From contig BDTX01000021.1 of the NCBI GenBank assembly GCA_002897615.1, positions 1 through 64,000 on the forward strand: DNA of 64,000 bases, written 5' to 3'. The position numbers and the translations under genes were made by a program. Under the pieces are notes generated by a model, which saw only the letters and a list, made by a program, of their open reading frames with translations, was not told the origin of the DNA and did not search any database. Of this stretch, positions 53,733 to 63,812 are shown piece after piece. Position 1 is the first letter of the stretch. Each line of letters opens with the position of its first letter. This DNA comes from a bacterium BMS3Bbin14. Its GTDB lineage: Bacteria; Desulfobacterota; Desulfobulbia; Desulfobulbales; Desulfobulbaceae.

Positions 53733-53858
53733 CCTGGATCCGTGACGGCTCGAGGTGACATTCCATCAGCATGTGGAATTTATTGCATTATTGCCAAATA
53801 AACGTATTTTCTGGTCTTCACCGCGCCGGACTGCGGTCCGCCCGAGAACGGATTCAGG
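53733..53858 (-). repeat. Miniature element A, short form, with target duplication
   Basis: This 126-bp copy runs CCTGGATCCGTGACGG to GAACGGATTCAGG in reverse. It has a perfect 5-bp duplication GTAAA (53728-53732 and 53859-53863). The internal junction is the same as at 27707 and 41662. The intact duplication shows that the short form itself moved. Confidence 0.93.
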
Positions 53859-53938
53859 GTAAATTCACCAGGGGCGGCAGCCTCGGGAATACCCGGCCCG
53901 TTTGTACCGGAAAAACAGGGTAACTCAAAGAGGAAGCC

Positions 53939-54397
53939 ATGATGACGAAAACCAAGCTGCAACCAGTGCAATTGATACCCATGGAGGCCATCACGGGGTG
54001 GGAAGAATTTCTCCGGGACGGCGAAGCATATTTGAAGACGGCCGCGGCCGCTCATCAGAAACGCCAAGACGTCTTTACCCCCGAAATCCTCTACAACATT
54101 ATCGCCATGGCCATTGAGAAATTTGTCATGGCCGCCCTGATGCGCCACGGCACCCTGCCCTACAACCACACCATGACCGACCTGGTGGAATCGATGGAAG
54201 AAACCTTTCCCGATACCATGGGGGATATCAGTGAAGGTTTGATTAAACTGGACAAGTATCAGGATATCTGTGCCCTCGACAACTACCATATCCGCCCGCC
54301 GGCCATGGAGGAAATTCCGGACATGCTGGAACTTGGGCAAAAGCTGCGGTCGCTGGTCGTAAACAAGCTTTTAGCAACCGGAAGGAGCGTGCAATGA
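53939..54397 (+). CDS. Uncharacterised nif-cluster protein, HEPN-like
   Basis: The 152-residue product is mostly alpha-helical. It has a RxxxxH-like context ALMRHGTLPYNHTMTDLVE (about 68-86), which together with EKFVMAAL suggests a HEPN-type helical bundle, but I am not certain of the family. GAGGAAGCC precedes the start. It overlaps the next gene by four bases (ATGA) and lies in the same orientation as the nif genes, between GNAT and nifE. The role is unknown. Confidence 0.6.
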   Translation: MMTKTKLQPVQLIPMEAITGWEEFLRDGEAYLKTAAAAHQKRQDVFTPEILYNIIAMAIEKFVMAALMRHGTLPYNHTMTDLVESMEETFPDTMGDISEGLIKLDKYQDICALDNYHIRPPAMEEIPDMLELGQKLRSLVVNKLLATGRSVQ

Positions 54398-54696
54398 GCC
54401 TCAGAAAACTGGGAGTTGTCAGAGAAATCATTGAGACTGCCGGCATGGGCATATCCCATGCCTATGATGATCTTGTCTTCCTGGATCACAACGCCTTCCT
54501 CCTGCAATTTACCGATGAGCACGACAAGCTGCTCCTCCATAGCAACCATGAAGCAGACAAGGCTGCCATCAAAGACGCCATCGCCCAACTCAAGGGAGCG
54601 GCCCGGGCCCATGCCATGACATTCATCGACGGCTGCGACTACTCTATTTCCCGGGCCGATGATGAAAATCTCCGGCTTGAGTTTATGACGAACTGA
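54394..54696 (+). CDS. Uncharacterised small nif-cluster protein
   Basis: The 100-residue product has an N-terminal helix (VREIIETAGMGISHAYDD, about 8-25) and a beta-strand-rich middle with VFLDHNAFLLQF and KLLLHSN. It ends with ENLRLEFM. No known domain is recognised. It is translationally coupled to the preceding gene by an ATGA overlap, so the two probably form a complex. Its only visible context is the nif cluster. Confidence 0.65.
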   Translation: MSLRKLGVVREIIETAGMGISHAYDDLVFLDHNAFLLQFTDEHDKLLLHSNHEADKAAIKDAIAQLKGAARAHAMTFIDGCDYSISRADDENLRLEFMTN

Positions 54697-54952
54697 AGGG
54701 GCAAACTTTCGCCGCCCTGCGGTCCGCCTGAGAACGGCCCAACAAATCCGCCCCGAACCCAGCCAGCCCTGTCGGGTTTCGCTCTGCCTGCGTATTCCCG
54801 ACTTTCCGCCAGGAGCCAGGAAGTACTAAGCGAAACCCGACCAACCGACTACCCAACCAGGGAAATTCAGGATAGCGGAGGAACGGCCGATTATCCGGCC
54901 GCCTCCTGGCAGCAGCATTTCGGCAGGCAGCTCCAGCACCCCTTGAATTTAC

Positions 54953-55012
54953 GTAAACCGTCACAGGCACCCCATCTTCACGCGGTCACTCCCGTCCGCG
55001 GTGACCAGTTAC
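54953..55012 (+). repeat. Repeat C fragment in the nifE upstream region
   Basis: GTAAACCGTCACAGGCACCC then CATCTTCACGCGGTCACTCC and CGTCCGCGG match the left part of repeat C. It is the only other recognisable content in the 54697-55301 gap besides the NifA site and promoter at its right side. Confidence 0.6.
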
Positions 55013-55138
55013 CACCGGACAGCTTGTCGCCGCCTGTCTTTCCCGGCCGGAATCCCGGATCTTCTGCCGAAAAGGTCTTGGTATTACCGAATATAAGCCG
55101 TATTCCGACACTACCAAAATGTATAATGTCTTCATTTT

Positions 55139-55154
55139 TGTTGCAAATGCTACA
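55139..55154 (+). promoter_or_regulatory. NifA upstream activator sequence for nifE
   Basis: TGTTGCAAATGCTACA is an exact TGT-N10-ACA match. It is about 100 bases upstream of the sigma-54 promoter. Confidence 0.8.
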
Positions 55155-55242
55155 ATAAAGCACCTCGCCTCCTGTCGCCCCTTCCGGCAAAAAAACAGTC
55201 CAACTGATTAAGATTACGAAACAAATCAAGCTGTCGCGTCCC

Positions 55243-55258
55243 TGGCATGCCTCTTGCC
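55243..55258 (+). promoter_or_regulatory. Sigma-54 promoter of the nifENB operon
   Basis: TGGCATGCCTCTTGCC matches the -24/-12 pattern (GG at -24, GC at -12 with correct spacing). It is about 45 bases upstream of nifE. Confidence 0.9.
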
Positions 55259-55301
55259 CTATAGAGGATAATCGAAGCAGTCTTTACAATAGAGGGATGC
55301 C

Positions 55302-56675
55302 ATGGAAGCGGTTGCACTGAAGGAACGGGAAAACCAGATCTATATCAAGGGTGAAACGCCCTTTAATATCGTTTGCGACAAGGACAGCCTGGCCGGCGCC
55401 GTCAGCCAGCGCGCCTGTGTATTCTGCGGGTCGCGGGTTGTCCTGTATCCCATTGCCGATGCCCTGCATCTTGTTCACGGTCCCATCGGCTGTGCCGTTT
55501 ATACCTGGGACATCCGCGGCGCCCTGTCTTCCGGACCGGAGCTGCACCGGCTCTCTTTTTCCACTGACCTGCAGGAGATGGACGTTATCTTCGGTGGTGA
55601 AAAAAAATTGCGCCAGGCCCTCCTTGAGCTGATCGACCGGCACAACCCCAAAGCCGCCTTTGTCTACTCCACCTGCATTGTCGGCATTATCGGCGACGAC
55701 CTGGAAGCGATCTGCAGGCAGGTAGAGCGTGAAAAAGGCATCCCGGTGATTCCGGTGAAATCAGAAGGATTCAAGGGTAACAAGCGGGCCGGCTACCAGG
55801 CGGCCTGCGACGCCATGTTTCGGCTGATCGGCACCGGCGAGACCTCCAGTATCTCCAAATTCTCTCTCAACATCCTGGGCGACTTTAACCTGGCCGGCGA
55901 GATCTGGATGATTCGTGAGTATTACGAACGTATGGGGATCGAGGTCGTGGCCAACATCACCGGTGACGGCCGGGTCGACGATATCCGCCGGGCCCATGGC
56001 GCGGCGCTGAACGTGGTGCAGTGTTCCGGCTCCACCATGCAGCTCGCCAACATGATGGAGGAGCAGTATGGCGTGCCGTCCATGCGAGTCTCCTACTTCG
56101 GGGTCGAGGACATGTCAGAGGCCCTGTACGATATTGCCAGGTTTTTTAAAAAGAAATTTCCCGGGGACCGGGAAGCGGACGCAATCATGGAACGGACCAC
56201 GGCCCTGGTCAAGGAAGAGGTGCGGAACCTGATGCCCGGCCTGGAGAAATACCGTAAGGCCCTGGCCGGCAAAAAAGCGGCCATCTACGTGGGCGGTTCC
56301 TTCAAGGCCTTCTCCCTGGTCAAGGCCTTCCGGCTGGTGGACATGGAGGTGGTTCTCGTCGGTTCGCAGACCGGCACCGAGGAGGATTACCGTGAACTCG
56401 AGGCCATCACCGATCCGGGCACCATTATTGTCGACGACTCCAACCCGCTGGAACTGACCTCTTTTCTCAAAGAAAAAGGAGTGGATATCTTTGTCGGCGG
56501 CGTTAAGGAGCGGCCGATTGCCTACAAGCTCGGTATCGGTTTCTGCGATCATAACCACGAACGAAAAGAAATCCTGGCCGGATTCGAGGGGATGCTCAAC
56601 TTTGCCCGCGAGGTCTACTCGTCGGTCATGAGCCCGGTATGGCGTTTTGTCCCCCGGGCAAAGAGCATGGAATAA
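55302..56675 (+). CDS. nifE: FeMo-co scaffold protein NifE
   Basis: NifE forms the NifEN scaffold on which the NifB cofactor is matured to FeMo-co. The 457-residue product resembles NifD. Cysteines are in SQRACVFCGSRV (about 36-43), HGPIGCAVYTW and STCIVGIIGDD, and the NVVQCSGSTMQ block holds the Cys equivalent to the cofactor ligand region. The His that ligates FeMo-co in NifD is absent, as expected. It is first in a nifE-nifN-nifB operon with its own sigma-54 promoter. The nifN start is 35 bases downstream. Confidence 0.97.
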   Translation: MEAVALKERENQIYIKGETPFNIVCDKDSLAGAVSQRACVFCGSRVVLYPIADALHLVHGPIGCAVYTWDIRGALSSGPELHRLSFSTDLQEMDVIFGGEKKLRQALLELIDRHNPKAAFVYSTCIVGIIGDDLEAICRQVEREKGIPVIPVKSEGFKGNKRAGYQAACDAMFRLIGTGETSSISKFSLNILGDFNLAGEIWMIREYYERMGIEVVANITGDGRVDDIRRAHGAALNVVQCSGSTMQLANMMEEQYGVPSMRVSYFGVEDMSEALYDIARFFKKKFPGDREADAIMERTTALVKEEVRNLMPGLEKYRKALAGKKAAIYVGGSFKAFSLVKAFRLVDMEVVLVGSQTGTEEDYRELEAITDPGTIIVDDSNPLELTSFLKEKGVDIFVGGVKERPIAYKLGIGFCDHNHERKEILAGFEGMLNFAREVYSSVMSPVWRFVPRAKSME

Positions 56676-56710
56676 GGGACCAGGAAAATTCGGACAACAG
56701 GGAAAAAGTC

Positions 56711-58072
56711 ATGAGTAAAAATCATCCCAACTATGTTTCCACCACCAATGCCTGCAAACTGTGCCGACCGCTGGGCGCCTGCCTGGCCTTCAAGGGAATC
56801 GAAGGCACGGTTCCCTACCTGCACGGTTCCCAGGGATGCGCCACCTATATGCGGCGTTATATTATCAGCCATTACAATGAGCCTATCGACATCGCCTCCT
56901 CGTCTCTTTCGGAGAAACATGCCGTATACGGCGGCGGCCCCAACCTGAAGCTGGGCTTGACCAATGTCGCGGAAAAATACCGGCCCAGGATGATCGGCAT
57001 CGCCACCACCTGCCTGACCGAGACCATCGGCGACGACGTGGGCATGTATCTGCAGGAATATGCAAAAGATACGGCCGGATCAAAGGGGTTGCCGGACATT
57101 GTCAATGTCTCCACGCCAAGCTACGCCGGTACCCACATGGAGGGTTTTCACGGGGCCATAGACCAGGTTATCGAGCAGATGGCCGAAGGCGGACCGCAGA
57201 ACAGGACCGTCAACCTGCTGCCTGGTTTTGTCTCGTCAGCCGACTACCGGCTGCTGCGGGAAATAATGGATGATTTCGGCCTGGATTGCACCATGCTGCC
57301 CGACCTGTCCGACACCATGGACGGACCGGCCATGCTGGAATATGAAAAGGTTCCGGCCGGCGGCACGCCGCTGGCTGCCATCAAGGCCATGGGCCGCAGC
57401 CGGGCGACCATCGAATTCGGCCGCACTCTCGGCCGGAAGGGCAGCGGCGGCTTCAGACTGCGGAAAAAATTCAATATCGACGACCACCGGCTCGGCATGC
57501 CCATCGGTATCGAGGAAACCGATCGTTTTTTCGACCTGCTCTGCAGCCTGAGCGGCCGGCCGGTCCCGGAAAAATATGTCGCTGAACGAGGCCGCCTGGT
57601 GGATGCCTACGTGGATGGCCACAAATATGTATTCGGCAAAAAAGCCATCATTTACGGCGAGGAAGACCTGGTGGTGGGCATGAGCGCTTTTCTGGCGGAA
57701 ATCGGCATATTCCCCATACTCTGTGCCTCCGGCGGCACCTCGGGCCGGCTGGCTGAAGCCATTGCCGCAGTCACCGCCGACATCCTGCCCCGGCAGCCCG
57801 AGATTCATGAAGGGATGGATTTTTTTGACATCAGCGAGATGGCGGAAACCCTGGCACCGGATCTCATCGTTGGACACTCAAAGGGCTATCCCCTGGCCAG
57901 GAAGCTGAACATCCCCCTGATCAGGGTGGGGTTCCCCATCCACGACCGGGTCGGCGGCCAGCGTATCCTGCACCTTGGCTACAGCGGCGCCCAGCGGTTG
58001 TTTGACACGGTGACCAATGCGGTTATTGCCAAGAAACAGGCCGACTCCCGGGTCGGCTACTCATACATGTAA
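56711..58072 (+). CDS. nifN: FeMo-co scaffold protein NifN
   Basis: NifN pairs with NifE and resembles NifK. The 453-residue chain has cysteines in NACKLCRPLGACLAF (about 14-24), HGSQGCATYMRR (about 46) and TTCLTETIGDDV (about 105). GHSKGYPLARKLNIPLIRVGFPIHDR is a family block near the end. The start at 56711 matches the family; the frame is open further upstream in nifE sequence. The next gene, nifB, begins 69 bases downstream behind AAGGAG. Confidence 0.96.
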   Translation: MSKNHPNYVSTTNACKLCRPLGACLAFKGIEGTVPYLHGSQGCATYMRRYIISHYNEPIDIASSSLSEKHAVYGGGPNLKLGLTNVAEKYRPRMIGIATTCLTETIGDDVGMYLQEYAKDTAGSKGLPDIVNVSTPSYAGTHMEGFHGAIDQVIEQMAEGGPQNRTVNLLPGFVSSADYRLLREIMDDFGLDCTMLPDLSDTMDGPAMLEYEKVPAGGTPLAAIKAMGRSRATIEFGRTLGRKGSGGFRLRKKFNIDDHRLGMPIGIEETDRFFDLLCSLSGRPVPEKYVAERGRLVDAYVDGHKYVFGKKAIIYGEEDLVVGMSAFLAEIGIFPILCASGGTSGRLAEAIAAVTADILPRQPEIHEGMDFFDISEMAETLAPDLIVGHSKGYPLARKLNIPLIRVGFPIHDRVGGQRILHLGYSGAQRLFDTVTNAVIAKKQADSRVGYSYM

Positions 58073-58141
58073 GCCGGCAGGCGGGAAACAAACAGAACAG
58101 CAGGCGCTTGGCGCTTAGAATATATCAGCAAGGAGAAGATA

Positions 58142-59419
58142 ATGACAGCAAACATCGATTTCAACCGCCACCCATGCTTCAACGCCAAGGTCAAGGGACA
58201 GTATGGCCGGGTGCATCTGCCGGTGGCGCCTAAATGCAACATCCAGTGCAACTACTGTAACCGCAAATATGACTGTGTCAACGAATCGCGGCCCGGCGTC
58301 ACCAGTACGGTGCTTTCTCCCGAGCAGGCGCTCTACTATATGGGCAAGGTCCTGGAAAAGGAACCTCGCATTTCCGTGGCCGGTATTGCCGGTCCCGGTG
58401 ATCCCTTTGCCAACTCCGATGCCACCCTGGAAACCATGCGGCTTATCCGCAACACGTATCCTGAAACCCTGCTCTGCCTGGCCTCCAACGGTATGAACCT
58501 GGCGCCCCATGTGCCGGAATTGGCCGAGATCGGAGTCTCCCACGTGACCGTAACCGTCAATGGCATTGACCCGGATGTCACTAAAAACATCTACTCCTGG
58601 GTCAGGGACGGCAAGGTGCTGTACCGGGGACGGCAGGGGGCAGAGCTGTTACTGGCCCGGCAGATCCGCTCCATCGAAAAGCTGAAACAGTACGGCATTA
58701 CGGTGAAAATCAATACCATCGTTATTCCCGGCATCAATGATCATCATATTATCGAGGTTGCCAGGGCCATGAAAAAGCTCGGCGTGGACCTGCTCAACTG
58801 CATGGCTATGTTTCCCAACGCCGATACCGTCTTTGAGGACGTCCCGGAACCGTCCAGGGTCGACATGACCGAAATCCGCAACGAAGCGGAACAGTATCTG
58901 CCCCAGATGCGGCACTGCACGCGCTGCCGGGCCGATGCCGTCGGCCTGCTTGAAGAAGACCGGACCGACGAGATGCGCGGTTGCCTGTCAGCCTGTGCCA
59001 GCCTGCCAAAACATTCCGAGGCCAAACGTCCCTATGTGGCAGTGGCCACCCTGGAAGGCGTGCTGGTCAATCAGCATCTCGGCGAGGCGACCAGCTTCCA
59101 GATATGGGGCGAGGATGGTGCCGGCGGCTACCGGCTGATCGAGGAACGCCCGGCCCCGCCGCCCGGCGGCGGTTCCCAGCGCTGGTTCAATATCAGCCGC
59201 ATTCTTGGTGACTGCCGGGCCATCCTGGTCAATGACCTGGGCGACAGTCCGAAAGCGACGCTTAAGAAAAAAGGCATCAAACCGGTGATCATGGCCGGAT
59301 TTATCGAAAGAGGCCTGGAAGCGGTCTACACCGGCAAGGGCTTGACCAGCCTGCAGGGGCGGATGCACAAGTGCTCCACCAAAGGAGCCTGCGTTGGCGG
59401 CGGTACCGGCTGCGGCTGA
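58142..59419 (+). CDS. nifB: Nitrogenase cofactor maturase NifB with NifX-like domain
   Basis: NifB is the radical SAM enzyme that builds NifB-co, the Fe8S9C core of FeMo-co. The 425-residue protein has HPCF (Cys12), the SAM cluster CNIQCNYC (Cys32, 36, 39), GPGDPFANS and a second Fe-S ligand group CTRCR near residue 261. The C-terminal third (about 300-400) is a NifX/NafY-like domain with VNQHLGEATSFQIW and RPAPPPGGGSQRWF. A cysteine- and glycine-rich tail (KCSTKGACVGGGTGCG) ends it. It closes the nifENB operon and is followed by a strong terminator. A paralog without the SAM cysteines lies at 51726-52877. Confidence 0.97.
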   Translation: MTANIDFNRHPCFNAKVKGQYGRVHLPVAPKCNIQCNYCNRKYDCVNESRPGVTSTVLSPEQALYYMGKVLEKEPRISVAGIAGPGDPFANSDATLETMRLIRNTYPETLLCLASNGMNLAPHVPELAEIGVSHVTVTVNGIDPDVTKNIYSWVRDGKVLYRGRQGAELLLARQIRSIEKLKQYGITVKINTIVIPGINDHHIIEVARAMKKLGVDLLNCMAMFPNADTVFEDVPEPSRVDMTEIRNEAEQYLPQMRHCTRCRADAVGLLEEDRTDEMRGCLSACASLPKHSEAKRPYVAVATLEGVLVNQHLGEATSFQIWGEDGAGGYRLIEERPAPPPGGGSQRWFNISRILGDCRAILVNDLGDSPKATLKKKGIKPVIMAGFIERGLEAVYTGKGLTSLQGRMHKCSTKGACVGGGTGCG

Positions 59420-59443
59420 AATACGGCAGGCTGATTGCCGGAA

Positions 59444-59481
59444 AACAAAACGGGGCGCCCTTTGCGGGGCGCCCCGTTTGT
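59444..59481. terminator. Bidirectional terminator between nifB and nifA
   Basis: ACAAAACGGGGCGCCC and GGGCGCCCCGTTTGT form a perfect G+C-rich stem of about 15 bp with a short loop. The flanks are A-rich and T-rich, so it could serve both convergent genes. Confidence 0.85.
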
Positions 59482-59521
59482 GTTCCGGCCAGAGCCGGGG
59501 ACCACAATACCGGCTCGGATA

Positions 59522-61186
59522 TTATGGAAATTGCGGCCGCTTGAGGCGGAACTTCTTCATCCGGTAGCCGATCTGGCGCTGGGTCAGGCCGAGTTCCCGG
59601 GCGGCCCGGGCCTGGACCCAACCGTGACGGACAAGGGCCGCTTCCACCTGCTCGCGCTCAAGGTCCTGCAGGGATTTACGTTCTCGGATCGTCTCTGTTC
59701 CGGTAACTGTTTGCAGAGGTGACTGGATATCCGGTTTCCGCTCAACCGGGCGAATAAAATATTCCGGCAAATCCTCAATATGCAGCACATCGTCGGTGGA
59801 TAAAATGACGAGTCGCTCCATCAGGTTCTGCAGTTCACGCACATTGCCCGGCCAGTCAAATTCGGTAAGAAAGTCGAGGAATTTTTTCGACATTCGCAGA
59901 TTTTTTTCATTACGCTTGTTGCTTATCCGGAGAAAATGATCCAGCAACAGCGGGATATCCTCCCTTCGCTCACGCAGGGGCGGCATGACGATTGGAACCA
60001 CATTAAGGCGGTAGTAGAGGTCATTCCTGAAACTGCCCGCGATTACAGCGTCTTCCAGTCTGACATTGGTGGCGGCAATGATGCGCGCATCAACGGTCAT
60101 GGTCCGGGTGGAGCCCAAGCGCTCAAACTGCTGTTCCTGCAAAACCCGCAAAAGCTTGGCCTGGATCGGCAGCGGCATTTCCCCGATTTCATCGAAAAAC
60201 AGGGTGCCCTTGTCCGCCAGTTCAAATCGTCCTATCCGCGTTCCGGCGGCCCCGGTAAAGGCCCCCTTTTCATGACCGAACAACTCGCTTTCCAGGAGCG
60301 TTTCCGGCAGGGCGGCACAGTTAATTTTGACAAACGATTTGTCGCGGCGCGGACTGGCCTCATGGATTGCCTGGGCCACGAGTTCCTTGCCGGTTCCCGA
60401 TTCTCCGAGCAGCAGCACGGTCGCCCGGCTGGGGGCAACTCTCTCGATACTCCAGAACACCTCCTGCATCGGTTTGCATTGGCCGATAATGTAGTGCTGC
60501 TTGTGGCGGCTGTGCAACTGTGCCTTCAGGCTCAGGTTCTCCTGCACCAGTTTTTGCCGGTCCCGGCGGATGGCCTGGTTCAGGCTGAGAAACTGGGCAA
60601 TAAGCGTTGCCAGCACGGTAAGGAAACGGACATCTTCTTCAAAGGACACCTCCAGGCCGAAGAGCCGGTCAACGCTCAGCACTCCCACCGGCGTCTCGCC
60701 AAGCACCACCGGCACGCCGATAAAGGCAATCGTTGTCTTGCTGAAGCGGTGGCGGGCGCCGGTGCGGTTCAGGAAAAGGGGTTCACTGTTGACGTCGGGG
60801 ACAATGAAGGGCGAAACGGTACTGAAAACCTGGCCATAGATCCCCTCGTCCAGGCCGTATACCCCACGGCGCTCCTCTTCGACACTCAGGCCGTACGAGG
60901 CCCGGATGGTCAGATGCTGACGGCTTTCATCAAGCAGGGCCAGGGTTGCCCGCTCCATGCGCAGGGTGTCGTGCAGCACCTTTAAAATGGCCGACAAAGC
61001 GGTATCAAGATGAACGGCCGAGCCGATGAGCTTGACAATACGATACAGGGCCTGGACCTCGAAGACCTCGGTAGAAGAGGCATCAGGTATTACTCGATCC
61101 ACTGTTATTTCATTATCCTTGTTGGGCTGCTTATCCATTGATGCTTCCGAGACAAAAGTAGTATAAGGCATACTTTGTGTATGCAA
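59522..61186 (-). CDS. nifA: Nif-specific transcriptional activator NifA
   Basis: NifA activates sigma-54 promoters of nif genes. The 554-residue protein has a GAF domain (about 45-200), an AAA+ domain (about 235-460) with GESGTGKEL, an intact sigma-54 contact loop GAFTGA and Walker [11 protein letters not shown], and a C-terminal Fis-type helix-turn-helix ([19 protein letters not shown]). The GAF domain would sense 2-oxoglutarate or a protein partner. I see no cysteine-rich interdomain linker of the rhizobial, oxygen-sensitive kind. The first start is a TTG at 61186; ATG further in (MPYTTF or MDKQPN) is possible. It is convergent with nifB. Confidence 0.95.
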   Translation of the reverse strand: MHTQSMPYTTFVSEASMDKQPNKDNEITVDRVIPDASSTEVFEVQALYRIVKLIGSAVHLDTALSAILKVLHDTLRMERATLALLDESRQHLTIRASYGLSVEEERRGVYGLDEGIYGQVFSTVSPFIVPDVNSEPLFLNRTGARHRFSKTTIAFIGVPVVLGETPVGVLSVDRLFGLEVSFEEDVRFLTVLATLIAQFLSLNQAIRRDRQKLVQENLSLKAQLHSRHKQHYIIGQCKPMQEVFWSIERVAPSRATVLLLGESGTGKELVAQAIHEASPRRDKSFVKINCAALPETLLESELFGHEKGAFTGAAGTRIGRFELADKGTLFFDEIGEMPLPIQAKLLRVLQEQQFERLGSTRTMTVDARIIAATNVRLEDAVIAGSFRNDLYYRLNVVPIVMPPLRERREDIPLLLDHFLRISNKRNEKNLRMSKKFLDFLTEFDWPGNVRELQNLMERLVILSTDDVLHIEDLPEYFIRPVERKPDIQSPLQTVTGTETIRERKSLQDLEREQVEAALVRHGWVQARAARELGLTQRQIGYRMKKFRLKRPQFP

Positions 61187-61423
61187 ACATTATTCCAGAA
61201 CTTGGTCTTCCGGTGGGCTCTCTTTTCCGGTTTTCGTATTTTACGGAATATTAATAGGTTGATGTATTGTGTGGCCCATGCCGGGCTGGCGCCATGTTGT
61301 CATGTATGCCATTTTTGTCTTCTTTTTCGTATTATTTTTCGACAAGATTGCATGAATGTAAATTTATTTACTTTGAGGGCACAAGGAAAACAATAAACAG
61401 CATTTACGCGCTGACAATTAAAA

Positions 61424-61642
61424 CCTGAATCCGTGAGCGTTCGAGAACGGTGCAGATGCAAGGCGGCAACGATGTTGATTATCCTGGTGTGATATCAACG
61501 AGTTGTCAACGCAGCAGCTGCGCCGTTCTCGGGCGCCCCGCAGGGCGGCGAGGTGAAGACCAGTAAATGCATTCATTCGTCAATAATGCAATAAATTCCA
61601 TATATTGCCTGAAACATCACTTCAAGCCGTCACGGATTCAGG
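61424..61642 (+). repeat. Miniature element A, long form, with target duplication
   Basis: This is a 219-bp copy that is close to consensus, from CCTGAATCCGTGAGCG to TCACGGATTCAGG, with duplication TAAAA (61419-61423 and 61643-61647). It lies between nifA and kup, next to the kup stop codon. It occupies about half of the 61187-61647 gap; the rest is the upstream region of nifA, with no gene. Confidence 0.94.
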
Positions 61643-61647
61643 TAAAA

Positions 61648-63564
61648 TTAAAGCTGGAGCGGCACGCCGATCTCTATGCTCCGGCCCTTGGGAACGTCGA
61701 AAAAGGCGGCCGCGTCCATGGCATTGCGGGCCATGAAGAGAAAAAGGTTCGCCCGCCAGCGGCCCATCGCCGGATGCGGGCCGACGGTCAGCCGCTCCCG
61801 GCCGAGATAGAAACTGGTGTTTTCCAATTTAAAATCCAGGCCCTTGTCCCGCAGCAAGGCAAAAATTGTGGCTATTTTCGGTTCTTCCATGAAACCGGTA
61901 TGGACGATGACCAGATGCAGGCCGTTGCCCAGGTTCTCGACTTCGACTTTTTCGAAATTCGACACCCGGGGGATCTCTTCTGTCCGGAAGTGGAGCAGGG
62001 CCACCTCGGAGTGCAGGACCTTGTTGTGTTTCAGGTTGTGCAGCAGACTCGCGGGTACGCTTTTGTGGCTGCCGGAGAGAAAGACGGCCTGGCCGTTCAC
62101 CCGCAGGGGCGGATCCTTCCGCAGCATGGCCATGAATTCCTCCAGCGGCGGAGTAACGCCTTTCAGTTGCTCGGCAAGCTGCTCGCGGCCCTGTTTCCAG
62201 GTCAGCATAACAATGAAGAAGAGACCGGCGATGGCCAGCGGAAACCAGGCGCCGTGCATTATCTTGATGATGTTGGCAAGGAAAAACGGCAGATCGACCA
62301 GGTAAAAGAGGGCGGTGAGGCTCCCACTCAGCAGCCGGCTCCAGCCCCATCTCTTGCGGGCCACGAAGTAGAAGAGGGTCGTGGTGATCAGCATCGTGGA
62401 AGTGACCGCCACCCCATAGGCGGCGGCCAGCTTGCCGGATGACTGAAAACCGAGGACCAGGCCGATGGTACACAGCATCAACAGCCAGTTGACCGGTGCC
62501 AGGTAGATCTGGCCGATCTGGCTGGAAGAGGTATGGGTAATTTTCAGGCGGGGCAGGTAGCCCAGTTGAATCGCCTGGCTGGTGAGGGAAAAGGCCCCGG
62601 TGATCACCGCCTGCGAGGCGATGATGGTGGCCATGGTCGCCAGCACCAGCACCGGGATCATGGCCCAGCGGGGAACAAGGGCATAGAATGGATGAAGCGA
62701 AAGCTCCGGCCGGGCGAGCAGCAGCGCCCCCTGGCCGAAGTAATTCAGGAGCAGCATCGGCAGCACCAGGATGATCCAGATAATCCGGATGGGCCGCTTG
62801 CCGAAATGGCCCATGTCGGCATAAAGCGCTTCCGCCCCGGTGGCCACCAGGAAAACGGCGCCGAGGACGAAAAAGCCGTCCAGCCGGTTGTGGAGCAGAA
62901 AGGCCAGCCCGTGCCAGGGAAAAACAGCGGCAAGGACCTGCGGATAACGGACGATCTGGACGGTGCCGAGGACGCCGATGACGCAGAACCAGACCAGGAT
63001 GACCGGCCCGAACAACCCCCCGACCATGGCCGTGCCGTGTTTTTGCAAGAGAAAGAGGCCGGTGAGGATCAGGATGGTCGCGGGAACGATATAAGGATTG
63101 AAGAGCGGGGTGATGATGCCGAGACCCTCAACAGCGCTGAGGACCGAGATGGCCGGGGTAATCATGCCGTCACCGTAGAGCAGGCAGGCGGCAAAGAGGC
63201 CGAAGCCCATCAGGATCCACTGGACGTTCCGGGTCCGGAAATCCCTGGTCTTCAGAAGGGCGGCGAGCGCCAGCACCCCGCCTTCGCCATCGTTGTCGGC
63301 CCGCATGATGAACGAAAGGTATTTAACCGTCACGATCAGCAGCAGGGCCCAGAACATGAGGGAAAGAACGCCGAGGACGTTGGCGGGAGTCACCGCGATG
63401 GCGTAATCACCGTGGAAACATTCCCGAATGGCGTAGAGGGGACTGGTGCCGATGTCGCCGAATACCACGCCCAGGGCGGCCAGCGTGAGTTTTGACAGCT
63501 TGCCGGCGCCGGGGGCAACGGCGGCAGGGCTCTCTGATGACGGGACGGCGGCGGAGTTGTTCAT
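61648..63564 (-). CDS. kup: Low-affinity potassium transporter Kup
   Basis: The 638-residue protein has about 12 membrane segments (about 25-440) and a C-terminal cytoplasmic domain, the normal Kup layout. The N-terminal signature GVVFGDIGTSPLYAIRECF (about 30-48) and YGDGMITPAISVLSAVEGL are hallmarks. Kup takes up K+ with H+. The start at 63564 (MNNSAAV) is preferred; an upstream ATG (63630) would add 22 residues without family support. The stop codon TAA abuts the target duplication of element A. Confidence 0.96.
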   Translation of the reverse strand: MNNSAAVPSSESPAAVAPGAGKLSKLTLAALGVVFGDIGTSPLYAIRECFHGDYAIAVTPANVLGVLSLMFWALLLIVTVKYLSFIMRADNDGEGGVLALAALLKTRDFRTRNVQWILMGFGLFAACLLYGDGMITPAISVLSAVEGLGIITPLFNPYIVPATILILTGLFLLQKHGTAMVGGLFGPVILVWFCVIGVLGTVQIVRYPQVLAAVFPWHGLAFLLHNRLDGFFVLGAVFLVATGAEALYADMGHFGKRPIRIIWIILVLPMLLLNYFGQGALLLARPELSLHPFYALVPRWAMIPVLVLATMATIIASQAVITGAFSLTSQAIQLGYLPRLKITHTSSSQIGQIYLAPVNWLLMLCTIGLVLGFQSSGKLAAAYGVAVTSTMLITTTLFYFVARKRWGWSRLLSGSLTALFYLVDLPFFLANIIKIMHGAWFPLAIAGLFFIVMLTWKQGREQLAEQLKGVTPPLEEFMAMLRKDPPLRVNGQAVFLSGSHKSVPASLLHNLKHNKVLHSEVALLHFRTEEIPRVSNFEKVEVENLGNGLHLVIVHTGFMEEPKIATIFALLRDKGLDFKLENTSFYLGRERLTVGPHPAMGRWRANLFLFMARNAMDAAAFFDVPKGRSIEIGVPLQL

Positions 63565-63708
63565 TGGGGCACCGGATTCGATTTTGGCGGCCGCGAGCAG
63601 GGGGCCGCGCAAAAATGAACTACCCCGCAACCGGAAGCTGCGGGGTGGTCGCGCCTGACAACTGACTGATCAATGCATAGCGTCTTGCTGCGGGGAGCTT
63701 CATTTTTT

Positions 63709-63796
63709 TGGTGCCCGGGGTCGGAGTCGAACCGACACGAAGATCAACTTCGAGAGATTTTAAGTCTCTTGCGTCTACCAGTTCCGCCACCCGGGC
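63709..63796 (-). tRNA. tRNA-Leu (anticodon TAA)
   Basis: On the minus strand an 88-nt class II tRNA starts GCCCGGGTGGCGGAACTGG and ends CCCGGGCACCA with encoded CCA. The anticodon stem AGAGA/TCTCT encloses CTTAAAA, giving TAA. A variable arm (CGAAGTTGATCTTCG) is present as expected for leucine tRNAs. Confidence 0.97.
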
Positions 63797-63812
63797 AAAT
63801 AAATTGTCGACC

